Assembly (NCBI GenBank): GCA_963971425.1
Contig: OZ020515.1
Location: forward strand, 20,518,637 to 20,582,636
Source of the DNA: Bryoerythrophyllum caledonicum
Lineage: Eukaryota; Streptophyta; Bryopsida; Pottiales; Pottiaceae
DNA: 64,000 nucleotides
Direction: 5' to 3'
The translations under genes were made by a program, and so were the position numbers. Within the stretch, counting starts at the first letter, position 1. Every line of letters starts with the position of its first letter. A model generated the notes under the pieces. That model was not told the origin of the DNA. It saw only the letters and a list, made by a program, of their open reading frames with translations, and searched no databases. Below, in pieces: positions 24,078 through 35,463 of the stretch.

Positions 24078-25962
24078 TCAACAATAACACATAACATATA
24101 ACGAAAGCTCAACCGGAAGACTCTTCCGGTTGCTCCATATAGGGATTGTTACTACGATTGGAAGTCCCACATGGTCAAGAGAATCCATCGGAAGGTTGGA
24201 TGTCTCAACCGGGAGGTCTACCGGTGGATTGGGAATATCTACCAGGAGGTCTACAAGTGGATTGGTAATATCCACCGGTAGGTGAGATGTATCTACAGAT
24301 ACACGAGGAGCCTCCTTGAGATCAATTAGTATAGCCACATAAGACTCCACCAAGAACTCCGGTGGTGAGGAAGGGAGATCAACCGGAGCCTTCTCGGTAG
24401 AGTTTACCGGGAGGCCTCATTTTCGCTCATAAACCTTCACACCCCACTCCTTGGAGGATGGGGAATCCACCCAACTCACCGGTATATGAGTGGATGGATC
24501 ATCTTCCTCTAAAGAGGGAGATTTGGCATAGACCAATCTTCTCTTCTTCCGGGGTGGACTCCGGTCTTGCAACGGTGTGGTGGTACTTGGTCGCTCGGCA
24601 AGCATCTTGGTCGACGTCATGATAGTCTCTTGGGACATAGTCTTCAAGTCATGGAGCTCCTTCTGAGCGGCCCGAAGATCCCTCTTCACCTTGGTCACTA
24701 GCTCTAGCTTCTTGAGAGCCGCGGGTAAGATGTCCCGGTTGTCCTCCACTTCAAAAATCTTCCGGAAAACCCTCTGAAGACCTCTTGTCTCCATAAGTTC
24801 TATCTCCATCTCTTGGATCTCCCGGTCACCTTCCGGGAGAACTTGGATATGTTCTCCACAAGAGTGAGTTTCTTGGATGCCCCGGGCGATTGTGGTGGTT
24901 TCTCCAGGTGAGACCGGGAAGTCCTTCCCTTACTCAAGATCGCTTGAGACGAAGAGGCTTCTCGTACATTTGCCGAAAATGCCAACCGGGTCTCCGGTTG
25001 TTGAAGCGGATCCCGAGGAGGGTGATCTCGAGAAGACATCCTTTGACTCCACATCTTCTTCTAACCCGGTTCTAAACAATGGTGGTGCTCATACATATGT
25101 ATGAGATAGGGGGTCAAGAATGTCTTGGAACCTCCACCTTGTTGAATTGTTTGGATTTGAGGCAAAATTGCCTCAACCAACAAAGATCCACAATTAGGGG
25201 CGGATTCTTCAAAAAATGCTTCGATATAGGCGGTGGCCAGCCGGGCCGTGACCCTTTCACGTCGGTTGGGATGGAGGATTGGGTTTAGAAACGCAACCGC
25301 CCTTTTCAATCGATGATTCATGAAGTGGTCGCTCTAGTAGCATTCCGATGTATTGTAAGGGTGTGATACATGTTCATCTAGCAGCTCCCGGTTGACTACG
25401 GATACCCACTCACTCTCTCAGGGTTGTCTACATAGACGGACAGGGGCCCAAAGACAGAGGACGGACGGACAATCGGGCACACGGATAGGACGGACAGCAC
25501 CCTTACCAGACAAATGCCTGAAATATTCCAGAGAATATGCCCCAAATATATAGGAATATTTCCAAATATACCCGAATATACCCAAATAGTCTAGAATATT
25601 CTCTACCGGACGGACAACAGCCTCTATCGGACAGACAGCCGGACGGACGGACACTACCGGACGGACGGAGGCCGGAACAACCCTGCACTCTCTTGACAAA
25701 GAAAGTACACTTCGCGCCATACATCCGTGGTCCAAGATTGGGGATTGGCCCGGTAGGCTCCCTAGGGCGTCTCGGGAGGCTGCAACTCCGACACCGCACG
25801 TGCCTTCTTAAATACCCACGGCTTTTCGTAGAGTCCTCTGCACCCCATCCGGATGAGGTCCTCCTCCAACTGTACACCTTTCGTAATTCCCTCCCACTTG
25901 TTCGGATCAATCTTCAAAAGAGTTATCGACACCTGTAGAGCCATGTTGTTCGGAGTAGACAA
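24078..25962 (-). pseudogene. Plant-transposon-protein-like gene, copy 1
   Basis: Minus-strand blocks: 25962-25762 (IRMGCRGLYEKPW), 25321-25061 (AFLNPILHPNRRERVTARLA, then TPYLIHMYEHHHCL), 25054-24800, 24809-24417 (a helical, Lys-rich block) and 24353-24078, a Pro/Val linker from a 33-bp repeat. The first two resemble MGCEGLLEVPW and GFLNPIFHTEKPRRI of the copy at 32497-34604. The pattern is like the putative plant transposon protein domain of retroelement-borne ORFs; the assignment is from memory of the family and uncertain. Frameshifts and stops are many, and a hAT-type MITE (25419-25685) splits the first two blocks. Confidence 0.55.
25419..25685. mobile_element. 267-bp hAT-type MITE, copy 2
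   Basis: Perfect termini CAGGGTTGT and ACAACCCTG with the exact 8-bp duplication CACTCTCT (25411-25418 and 25686-25693). It is in the same orientation as the copy at 21460 and is inserted in the plant-transposon-protein pseudogene. Confidence 0.95.
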
Positions 25963-28645
25963 ATACCGCGAAATGCCTATACTTCCACCAATCTCCCTAT
26001 TAACTTATCAGAAACTCTAGTCCAGCCCAGAAACACAAGTCTACCGGTCAACCGGTGTACTACTCCGGAACACTTTGCTAGAATATGTGGATGTAGGTGT
26101 CTTACATATCTAACAACACACTAACGACACAATGTCACATTACACATAAAATAATTATAAGGAGAGAACTTGGGAGACAAAGACTTAGAAAGTGATTTTC
26201 CCAGTTGACCAGGAAATTGGAAGATCAGAAAAATGATAGAAAATTTGGGCAGGACCTAAAGAGGATAGGAGGATAGAGAAACTTAAAGGAAAGACTATCC
26301 ACAAGGCTAAGACAATAGAAAACAAATAATATGACACCAACGTAGACTCACCACTATAAGAAACCCGTGTTTTTTGCGACAGGGCAACTAACGTGCAATT
26401 ATGTTTTGTGCAGCATCCGGCATGTCAACGTTGACGTCCAAAAAAATCCGTTATAATTGACATGCAAAAAACATGCCAAAATCTCAAAAAACAGGCCCAC
26501 ATTTTTGAAAAACGTCACAAAAACTTGGGGGTTGAAGGTGTTAAAAATCTGTCATGTGGCTACCACGTCGCGTCCACATCATTGCCATGAGGGCGGGCTG
26601 TGCCACGTGTGAAATTTTCCCCCCAGCCCCTTGTTGACGTGTCCTATGATGTGGTCCCGCCAAATTCTGACGCGGCGGCGCCAAAATCCGACGTGGCCCT
26701 GCGAAATGCTGACATGGCATGTCCACTCAGTATAATTTCACCACACTTACTACTCACGCTTATGTTTATTTTGACATCACATTTGACGTCCTTGTGTCTC
26801 ACATAACACTCGCTACAACGCTACGGTGTTTTTTGCGACGTCCATGCGAACAATGTTGTTTTTCTGCTCACTTTTTTTATGGCCACTGTCGCCGTGGTTT
26901 TGGACATCTTCCGAAACATTGCAACGTCTGATCAGCCGTTACACATGCCTATCTCCATGTTTATTTTGACATCAAATTTGACGCCAATGTCTTTTTTCAT
27001 GTCCATGCTTGCATCTAGTACAACTAGGGTGACTTGATGGTGTGTTATACAGAGACTTCGCCATGATACTTTGGGCGTGGACAAAAACGCTTATTGCCTA
27101 AAGAGATGTTATCTAAAACATTTGATTGAGTGTGCGATATGTCAATGAAGACGTTGTAGACGACATCGTCTTAGACAAACACTCGGGTCAACAAACATGG
27201 TAGCCAACATATGCGGATGTTATCTCCAATGTTTTCAGTTTCACCACATCGAACTAGCTGTGTTTATGCAGACATCTTGCACAACAACGGCTATGATTAT
27301 TATGTCTTGGTTGGTGTTTAGCTGGATGCCATGGCTGTTTTAGAGGGCATCATACACTGACAATCCCTTGTTTCACTGATCATGTCTATCCTATTGTGCA
27401 AACAACCATCTCAATGCCTTGGTGAATATCATAACGCTTCATGCATTCATAAAATGATATATTGTCAACCTCAGTCATATATGCATTGTTTGTACGGTCT
27501 ACAATGCTGCAAGAAATGCAAGAAGTCTATGCCAATGTCTATGGCAAATAAGTACGTGCTCCTTTGAGTCCGTCGAATCCGTCGGGTACATCGGGATTTT
27601 GCACATGGGTAATACCCCAAAGATGTAGATTAATAATCAAGTTGAAACACGTTACTCCCAATTAGCCTAATAACATATCAGATGTTACAATCAAGGAGCC
27701 TGCCAATTCACTTGACCATCCTTTTCTCACTATAATTCACTAATTCCCATTGGACATGTTCATGATCAACATTTTCATGTCATCTCAGACGTTGCTAACA
27801 ACACGTCCTCGTCACTGCAAACGTCAGGCACAACACCATTCACAACAGCAATGAAAGACAATGTGTACCTATATGCAGCCTAGTGTGGATGACTCGATTC
27901 AAAATTTGACAGGACATTGAGAGAGGTCGAGCCAAGTAACATGTTGATGAACTCACCAAATCGAGTCGAGAAACTGGACTTCATTTCCTCCTTCCCGTGT
28001 CCGCCCTTACTGGTGTTGCTACCTGCAATAGTGCAATCTTGATGTTATGATGTGTTGAATGCTGCCGGACCGTGAATATGGCTTGGTTGCTCATCCCCAC
28101 TATGATATCCAAACATGGGCCTTGCTCCACTATTCACATGTATGGGATTTAGAAGAAGAAGCTAGTCACTTAGCATTCACTTATTCACTTAGCATTCACA
28201 TGAAACTTGCATTATGCTGTGCAAAATTCTAACCTTTCCGGTGGCCTTCGCAGGTTTGGATAGACCTGCCACTTTTTTTGGCTTGGGTGTTTGCGCAGGC
28301 TTCGAAACGCGCCTAGCCCGTACCGTTGATGCGCCCTGTGTAACCTCCTCCTACGCACAGTTTTTAGCACTAGCAATGCAACTTGCAAACACATTCATTT
28401 TTAGACAATGCAATTCTCCATGCATGCAATACATGAATCACTCTCTCCAAATGCCACTATGCAATCTTCATGTGTAACGACAAGGAGAGCGCTATGACTG
28501 TCAACGGCGATGTCCAAAAAAATGACAACATGTTTAATGTCATGTCCTATTCAGCGTTTGTAACAACATTCACATTTATAAACAACGTCATTGCAAGCGT
28601 TATACATAACAACGCTACAAGTAGTTGTCTCCCATATCACTGTGT

Positions 28646-31600
28646 TCACGCAAATTTTGCACAGTTTACCTGCTCGGGCTTCTCGGGGTCAACGACCTTG
28701 GGCGTTCCCTTGGTCTCGTCGGTGGATGTTGCACACACCTTCTGAACTGCCACCTCCATGCCCTTCTCACGAGCCGGAGTTTCACCTGTGCCAGGTTGGG
28801 TTGCTGGAGATTCTGGCCCCTTCTCCTGGCCTGCTCCTCCAAGCACCTCCATTGAGACACCTCCCTCAAGCACCTCCTCCGAGCCACCTCCCTGAAGCAC
28901 CTCCTCCTCGCGGACCTCCTCCGAGTCTTCTTCGTTGTCGGTGTCCACCGCATCACCCTCCTCTGCCACTTCGGTTGTGTCACGGGTGGTCGATGGCATC
29001 GTCTAAGGAGTTGTGGTGAGGGCCGTGTCCTCATGCGGAGCATGCACATCGCTGTTGTCTTCCTCTGCTGCCATCGCATGTGCCTCATCCTCAAGTGGTG
29101 TCAGTCCTCCTTTGGCGAGGAGCAACTTCAGCATGGACTCGAGCCGGCGGTGCGATTCATCCATCTTCTTGTCCAAGCTTGCAATGCCCCGCTCCATGCC
29201 GTCAATCCTCGAGCCCAATTCTTCGACCTCTTTGGCACGATCTGCCGGGCTGCGTTGTTTCTCCTCTTGCTCCCACATATACTCTCGTGCCACTTCTTCA
29301 CTGAGCTCCGATTCGTATGGTTCACGTTTGAGCTGGAGCGTCTGTCACAGGCACGTGTGTTAAGAATAACATCAAACTTGACATCCTGACGTTAAATTTG
29401 ACGTCATTTTTAACATGTATGTCACCTAAAACGTACTAGTGTAGTGTATGACGTTCTTTTTAACATGTATGCCACTCTCAGTATCAACTGTGATGCCAGA
29501 AAGAAATCATAAAATATACAATGACAATATACGTGGAAAACAGTAGATGGATCTCACCAACTTGATGAGTGTCGTCTTCTCAATTGCCTTCATTTGGGTT
29601 GCCTTAGACCCCTTGCCCTTGGAAATTGCTCTCATGTGCTCAGACTTCTTCTTTTATTCCTCTGTTTTGCGTAGAGTCACGAGGTGGTTCCATTGGGCAT
29701 CCTTGACTTCAACACGTGTAGGGGCCCCCGCATCGATGAGGTTGTTCAATCTCCAAGGCGCCGTGATCAATACCTTGGTGATAATGGGGCCAAATCATTT
29801 TTCATTGATCTTCTTCTTACTGCCCGGCACTCCCAATCTGCAAGCATCAATGCAACACTATTAGAAACATTGCTTCATTACAACAATGGCCTTAACTCTT
29901 GAAATGCACATCAATATGAAGGGCCACCTTGGGAGACATTCAAGAACTTTTGCATAAACTTAACTTTTGAAATCGGAAATGACACTTAAATTTTAATTTG
30001 TGAAGGCAAAGCAAATCAGGTAATCTTTTCTTATCCATGCTCAATTTCATTCAAAAAGTAGGACGTCGATTATTGGATTCGTTTCATTTGCAACTTTGTT
30101 TTCTTAAACGTCAGTGAGTATATTCAGGCAAGCATACCTTGCTTTCTTTCGACCATACCTACTATTTTTGTGGACGTTCTGCAAAACGTGTCCATGTCAC
30201 GAATGACGTTCTACAAAACGTGTCTATGACGGGGATGACGTTCTAAAAAACGTGTCTAGACAAAAAATTGAAGGTGAGGAAAAAAAAAAGCCATACCTGC
30301 ATAGAGACGCTCGAAAAATCGTGCCTTGTCGTTTGGCGGCTGCGCTTCCTAGCTGGCGGTCACATCCAAGTCCTTCGCAAACAACTTCACGTCATCCTCC
30401 AAAAAAAATTTCATTCTCCCGTATGGAAAGCCATGGGCATCCACGGACACTGGTTTCTTCATTGCATCGTCCCCCACTTGCTGAAACCTGACTGCACCCT
30501 CTTCTTCTTCGCAGCTGTCATCATCTGATAGCGTTTCATATCCACCACGGCTGTACTCATACCACAAAATCAAACAATGCAAATCATACCACGAAATCAA
30601 TTCAAACAATGCAAACCAAGGAGGACAATTCAAACAATGCAAAATGAGCTATCAATTGACATTAAGATGGTTTGCACATCTGAATGAAATAATATTCACA
30701 AGAAGAAGCAGATGTAAAATTCAGTGTGGAGTTTTTGACTCAATACACCTATTAACTTGAAAGTTCTTATATATTCATTGAGAGAATGTCTAATCTCGAT
30801 ACAACTGTGGCCTTAACTCTTGAAATGCACATCAGTAATAAGGGCCACCTTGGGAGACATTCAAGAACTTCTACATAAACATAACTTTTGAAATCAGAAA
30901 TGACACTTGAATTTTAATTTGTGAAGACAAAGCAAATCAAGTAATCACTTCTTATCCATGCTCAGTTTCATTCAAAAAGTAGGACGTCGATTATTGGATT
31001 TGTTTCATTTGCAACTCTGTTTTCTTAAATGTCAGTGAGTATGTTCCTATATAGCACACCTTGCTTTCTTTCGACCATACCTACTGCTGTCGTGGACGTT
31101 CAAAACAACGTGTCCATGTCGCAAATGAAGTTTTAAAGAACGTGAGATATGACAAGACCAGAAAGAAAAAAACACTTCTCATGATTTATGAAACTTACTT
31201 TCCAGTGAACTGTACCGGGCAAGGGCATGGGACAACAACATGGCTCTTTAGTAGCAACTACATCGATTTGCATAACAAAATCCTACCGAAGTTTTTTGCA
31301 TGTATCGAGCATACCGGTTGTTTCTAGAACAATCTTTCGACCATACCTGCTGTTTTTGTGGACGTTTTGAAAAACGTTGTGACTAGAAAGAGAGCTGGAT
31401 CTCGAAAGCGCCCTCTAGGTCATCACTTATCCCCTTCAACGCATATTTTTCAATGTAAACGCATGACTTTCAGTGTAATTTGATAACCTTGTGCATTTAA
31501 GACCAGTTTATTGGCTGTTTCTAGAACGAACTTTCGACCATACCTGCTGTTTTTGTGGACGTTCTGAGAAACGTGTCCATGTCACGAATGACGTTCTACA

Positions 31601-31956
31601 AAACGTGTCTATGACGGAGCTGACGTTCTAAAAACGTGTCCAGACAAAAAAATTGAAAAACATGGGTTCATAGAAGATACAAACGTACCGGTCTGCCTCC
31701 TTCTTCCGCTTCAGTGGCGCTGAGAAGGCAACCCCTTGTGCTTATTCTGTGGCGGTGCTTTAACTTTCGAGGTGCTGCTCCCCCACGGATCTTTGTTGTT
31801 CTTGCGACGTCGCTCCCGGAGCACCTCGACCTCTTCCTCCGCGCTGGCTTCTTCTTGGTCATCGCTGCTCGCATGCTCCCATTCTGCAAGCGATGGCGGC
31901 GACAGTTGTTGCTTTTTGTTGCTGGTGTTCTTCTTGTTGTTGGTGTTCCTCGTCAT
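28646..31956 (-). pseudogene. TnpA/Transposase_24-like gene of the CACTA remnant
   Basis: Candidate exons on the minus strand: 31956 to about 31680 (basic N-terminus, RERRRKNNKDPWG); 30560-30300 (SVDAHGFPYGRMKFFLEDDV); 29860-29540 (WRLNNLIDAGAPTR, WNHLVTLRKTEE and KGSKATQMKAIEK, with one in-frame stop); and 29340-28646 (KREPYESELSEEVAREYMWE, then a coiled coil SRIDGMERGIASLDKKMDES and an acidic tail). The order of blocks resembles the plant Ptta/En/Spm transposase-associated family; the resemblance is partial. The reading frame changes near 29003 between coiled coil and tail. The protein would bind element ends; no catalytic domain is visible. Confidence 0.45.
29888..31090. repeat. Direct duplication of about 280 bp (two copies)
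   Basis: The block starting GGCCTTAACTCTTGAAATGC at about 29889 recurs at about 30811 and continues through AAGTAGGACGTCGATTATTGG in both. It then leads into the CGACCATACCTACT and TGGACGTTC block, which recurs again near 31337 and 31537. Confidence 0.8.
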
Positions 31957-32010
31957 CCTTGCGCGTTGTGGGACTCCGTTCCCACATGGTGCCGGAAGTG
32001 TACCTTAAAT

Positions 32011-32496
32011 TCCGGCCAAAACAAAAAAATTAGTTAGTTAGTTATGATAGTTCATGCTAGGATACAACCTATAGTCTTCCTCTAAGAATAAAGTCGGATG
32101 GACCTGATTGCAGACCCTAATTATGCCAAAAGTTGCTATAAGCGGAGCCGGAGTAGTTACCGGAATTCCGGGTCAGGTAGTTATCCGGAACCGTCAACCG
32201 GAATTGTCACCGTCAACCGTCATCATGATGCCGTACTAACGGCCAAACTACTTAAGGCTGGGGTTAGGTGGGAGACTCTTTCTTCTCACTTCGGTTTTGC
32301 GTGTCTAGGTTTTCGCTCCAACTCTCTCTTTTCCTTTCTCTCTCATCCTCTCACTCTTACGGTTTCTTGAACCGCTTGCCATGAGGGTTTGAAACTTAGA
32401 CGGTTAGAACGGACGTGCGTCCATTAGAGAGAGTTTTGGTGAGGTTGGTGCGTGCAGGGACAACCTTGAGCGACTGTGAGGTGATAGGCAAGTTCC
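32011..32496. other. Leader of plant-transposon-protein copy 2
   Basis: CCGGA-rich followed by a CT-rich tract (32280-32360). No frame of its own; probably 5' untranslated region. Confidence 0.35.
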
Positions 32497-34604
32497 ATGA
32501 AGTCTGTGCCGATGGCGAAGAAGAAGAGCACGGACAGGGACTGGCGCGGCTGGAGAGATGAAGAGTCGGCACTTGCACTCCCTCCGTTAACCCGCGTTCT
32601 CCCGGAAATCCTAGAAGACGCGGACGAACTCAACATGCTAAAGAAGAGCCTGAAGTATATGGGGTGTGAGGGTTTGCTCGAAGTTCCCTGGGGCATCCGG
32701 GAGGAGGTCTACGTCCGGGAACTTGTAGGCACCCCAGACAAGAAGTACAAGGGGTTGAAGAGAGCCCATCCGGAAGTCTGGGGAGTCCCGAAATGGTCTC
32801 AGGCCTACGACTTCCGAGCCGGCCGCATCAAGGTGGTGGAAAGGCGGGACGAGTTTCTGGCGGAGGAATTCGGAGGACCAGCGGACCCGAAGGATGGCTA
32901 CAACCTCCAAGATCTCTGGCACCTGGATGCCTAGCTCATGCTAGGGTTTTTAAACCCTATCTTCCATACGGAAAAGCCGAGAAGGATAGTGGCAAAGTGG
33001 GCCTACGCTTTCCTCGGAGCACTCCGGGGAAAGATTGTCGTCGACTGGGGAACGTTGATGACCGAGCTGATCAACCGGCTCATGGCCAATCTCAAGAAGG
33101 TGAAGAAATCAGCCACACCTTTGGCCTCGTATGTGGTGCACCTCTATGCTCACCACCAGCAACTGACTCAGGCGGAAGTCCGGAAGTACGATGAAGTCCT
33201 TAACATCCAGAACACCATATTCATTATATTGGGAGATTGTGAGCCTCCCAATTTAACACGTATGCTGCTCTTGAGCTCTAAAATGTACCCACTATGCACA
33301 TTCAGCTCGAGTTGAGCTGAATGTGCACTAGATCAAAATCATGGAAAACTCCCAATATAATGAATATGGTGTTCCAGAGGTATGGAGGGGACGAGCCGAA
33401 GGAAGAAGAGTCCGGAGGGAAGGAGCCTGTGCCGGAAGCAGCAACCACAGGCACTCCGGAAGGCCAGAATGCTCCAAAGAGACCTCGGGGGAAGGAGCCC
33501 GAGGCGGAGAGTCCGGGCATCCGCAGCTCCTCCGCAACGACCGGAGAAGACGAGTTCGGACCCTCCGGAGGGACCAGCCGAAAGAAGAAGAAGGTTGACC
33601 GGGACAACTGCAAGGGTCAGGTCAAACTGATGGATGAGTTGACACGCAATATTGGCTGGAGAGTTGGACTCCTTAAGGAGACCAACTACCTCATCACCAC
33701 CAGCGTAGAGCAAATCTTCCGGAGTCTGGACGTCGACCGGCTGGAGGACGCCATTAACAGAGTAGAGGAACTCTGGAGCTGGGAGATTCGCACGAAGGCT
33801 CTGCACGCCCAGATCTCTTCCATGTACAAGGCCAGTACGGAGATGGAGAAAAAGGTGAAGCAATACCTTGCAGAGGCATCTCTGGCGGTGACAGCCCGGA
33901 AGCTGGCTGAGGCAAAGGCCAACACTTCCGCGGCTGCCTTGATAGAGGTCTGGGCGGCCCTGGAGTTTCCGGTTGACGTAATCAATCGGAGCAGGCTCTT
34001 CACCGAACTGGTGGAGAAGAAGGAGAAGGTGACCAGGACCAACATCATCCAGTTCCTCTTAGACCAAGCGGAGAAGATGGGTCAGACCTGGGAGCAGATG
34101 AAGCTGTTGGTGGATAACATCACCGAGGAGCTTCCGGAAGACCCAGCATCACCAGGACCGGAAGGCACCCCAACACGAACTGCGGCCCCTCCGGAACCAC
34201 CAACCAAGACCACTCCAGCTCCGGGCACCTCGACGAATCTGGAGTCTCTCGACACTCCGTCACCTTGGACACCAACGGAGGGAATCTTACCTCCCAATCC
34301 GAGTACGAGTGAGATCCTGAAGAAAATTTTGGATCTATTGTCGCCGCCCAACATGCGTCTGCCAGATCCTCGTGTAGAAGGCGACCATCCGGCTCCACCC
34401 AGGTCAGTGTCGTGGAGATTGGCGTCCAGACCAAGGAGTCCGTCCGGAAGCTATAGAGACTTGGTCCAGGAGACCAGGTCAGCTACTGCGACAGAACTAC
34501 CAGCACTTCCGATTCCGGAAGGATCACCGGAACAACCTCCACCACCACCGGACGCCAGGACTCCGGTGGCTGGTGTTACTCCTACAACTGGACCATCGGT
34601 ATAG
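32497..34604 (+). pseudogene. Plant-transposon-protein-like gene, copy 2, interrupted by a MITE
   Basis: The frame starts at 32497 (MKSVPMAKKK), meets a TAG at 32932-32934, and continues in the same frame (GFLNPIFHTEKPRRI ... YVVHLYAHHQQLTQ) to 33210, where a 163-bp MITE is inserted. Removing the MITE and one CCAG duplication rejoins Asn-Ile-Gln with Arg-Tyr-Gly in frame, and the frame then runs to 34604. The downstream part has a helical middle (QIFRSLDVDRLEDAINRVEE) and a Pro/Thr-rich C-terminus. No protease, reverse transcriptase or integrase is seen nearby, so I cannot say whether this is the extra ORF of an LTR element or another kind of transposon. It is homologous to the minus-strand copy at 24078-25962. 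Confidence 0.65.
33211..33373. mobile_element. 163-bp MITE (family AACACCAT), copy 2
   Basis: Same length and termini as the copy at 8029, in opposite orientation, flanked by the duplication CCAG (33207-33210 and 33374-33377). It shifts the frame of the host gene, since 167 added bases is not a multiple of 3. Confidence 0.95.
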
Positions 34605-34981
34605 AAGACCAACCTTTCGCCTGCAACGTCAAAGAAGGCGAAGGGCAAGCAGTGCGCTCCGGTGGAGATCTCCCCCTCCCGTAGGAGTGGGAGAAATCGG
34701 GGCCCAGGTGCTCCGACTTAGGATAGTTAGGATTTGAATTATTTTTCAGGTTTAGATTCTGGATCAACAACGATTAACGATGGGGCCCCAAGTGCACCCG
34801 GCTGCTGACGGAATCGACTGCCAGTTTTGTAGTTAGAGTAGGAATTCCGGAGAAGGAACTGTTCCGAGATTTTAGGATCTGAGATCCGATCTGGAACTTT
34901 TCCGGATTTCTCGGATCTTGTAGATAAGATCTAGCGGACTTCCCGTAGGATAGCTAGGAGGAAAACTAAGTTTAGAAGGAA

Positions 34982-34992
34982 CTTAGTTAGTA
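34982..34992. repeat. Target site duplication, left copy (CTTAGTTAGTA)
   Basis: Identical 11-mer to 50091-50101, abutting the inverted ends of the 15.1-kb element. Confidence 0.85.
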
Positions 34993-35006
34993 GGACGAGG
35001 CTATCG

Positions 35007-35034
35007 TGTGAGCGGTGAGCGGTGAGCAGTGAGC
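35007..35034 (+). repeat. Left terminal heptamer array (NGTGAGC x4)
   Basis: Reads TGTGAGC, GGTGAGC, GGTGAGC, AGTGAGC; inverted relative to 50043-50077, where there are five units. Such arrays could be transposase-binding sites. Confidence 0.8.
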
Positions 35035-35039
35035 TATAA

Positions 35040-35463
35040 GATTTGGATATTTAAGAGCAAAAATAGTTCAGACTTTAATGAAGATTTAAATAATCATAAA
35101 TTTTCATTTTTTAAATTATTTATAGTAAGATTTGAGACCTATAACCGTGAAACATTTATTCACAGTAACCTTTGAAAATTTGTTTTCAAGATGAATAAAA
35201 ATGGGATAAGTTAGTAAAATGAGTAAAACTGCAACTATCCTGGCAGATTTTGTGAAAGGCTATGTCTTGTCTTTTAGATTTATTTAGCGCGATGCATTGT
35301 AAGAAATTTAAGGTAGTAAAGATTATGAGGAGTAATTTGATTGATTATCTGAAAAACAGAAGAAAGGTAATACTGCAAAACTGGTAGTGGCCCTTTTAGT
35401 CTCACTACTGAATAATTAAATCAAGAGCTGCTTACAAAGGTTTCATTGTAGAAACTGTCAAAT
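35040..35463. other. Non-coding 3' flank of the transposase gene inside the element
   Basis: AT-rich, without an open frame of note; it should hold the polyadenylation region. Confidence 0.4.

Larger units (their letters stand above)
26352..32010 (-). mobile_element. CACTA (En/Spm-like) element remnant
   Basis: The left end CACTATAAGAAACCCGTGTT, followed by TTTTTTGCGAC, matches plant CACTA termini. The next 1.6 kb has no gene and is rich in ACGT and GACGT words, like a subterminal region. Coding blocks follow on the minus strand from 31956 down to about 28646. I could not find the partner end near 32 kb, so the element seems truncated or more decayed on that side. Confidence 0.55.

Noticed and set aside
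29436..29450. CTAGTGTAGTG as the right end of the CACTA element
   Set aside because: It lies within the candidate gene and lacks the AAGAAA-type extension, so it cannot be the partner of 26352.
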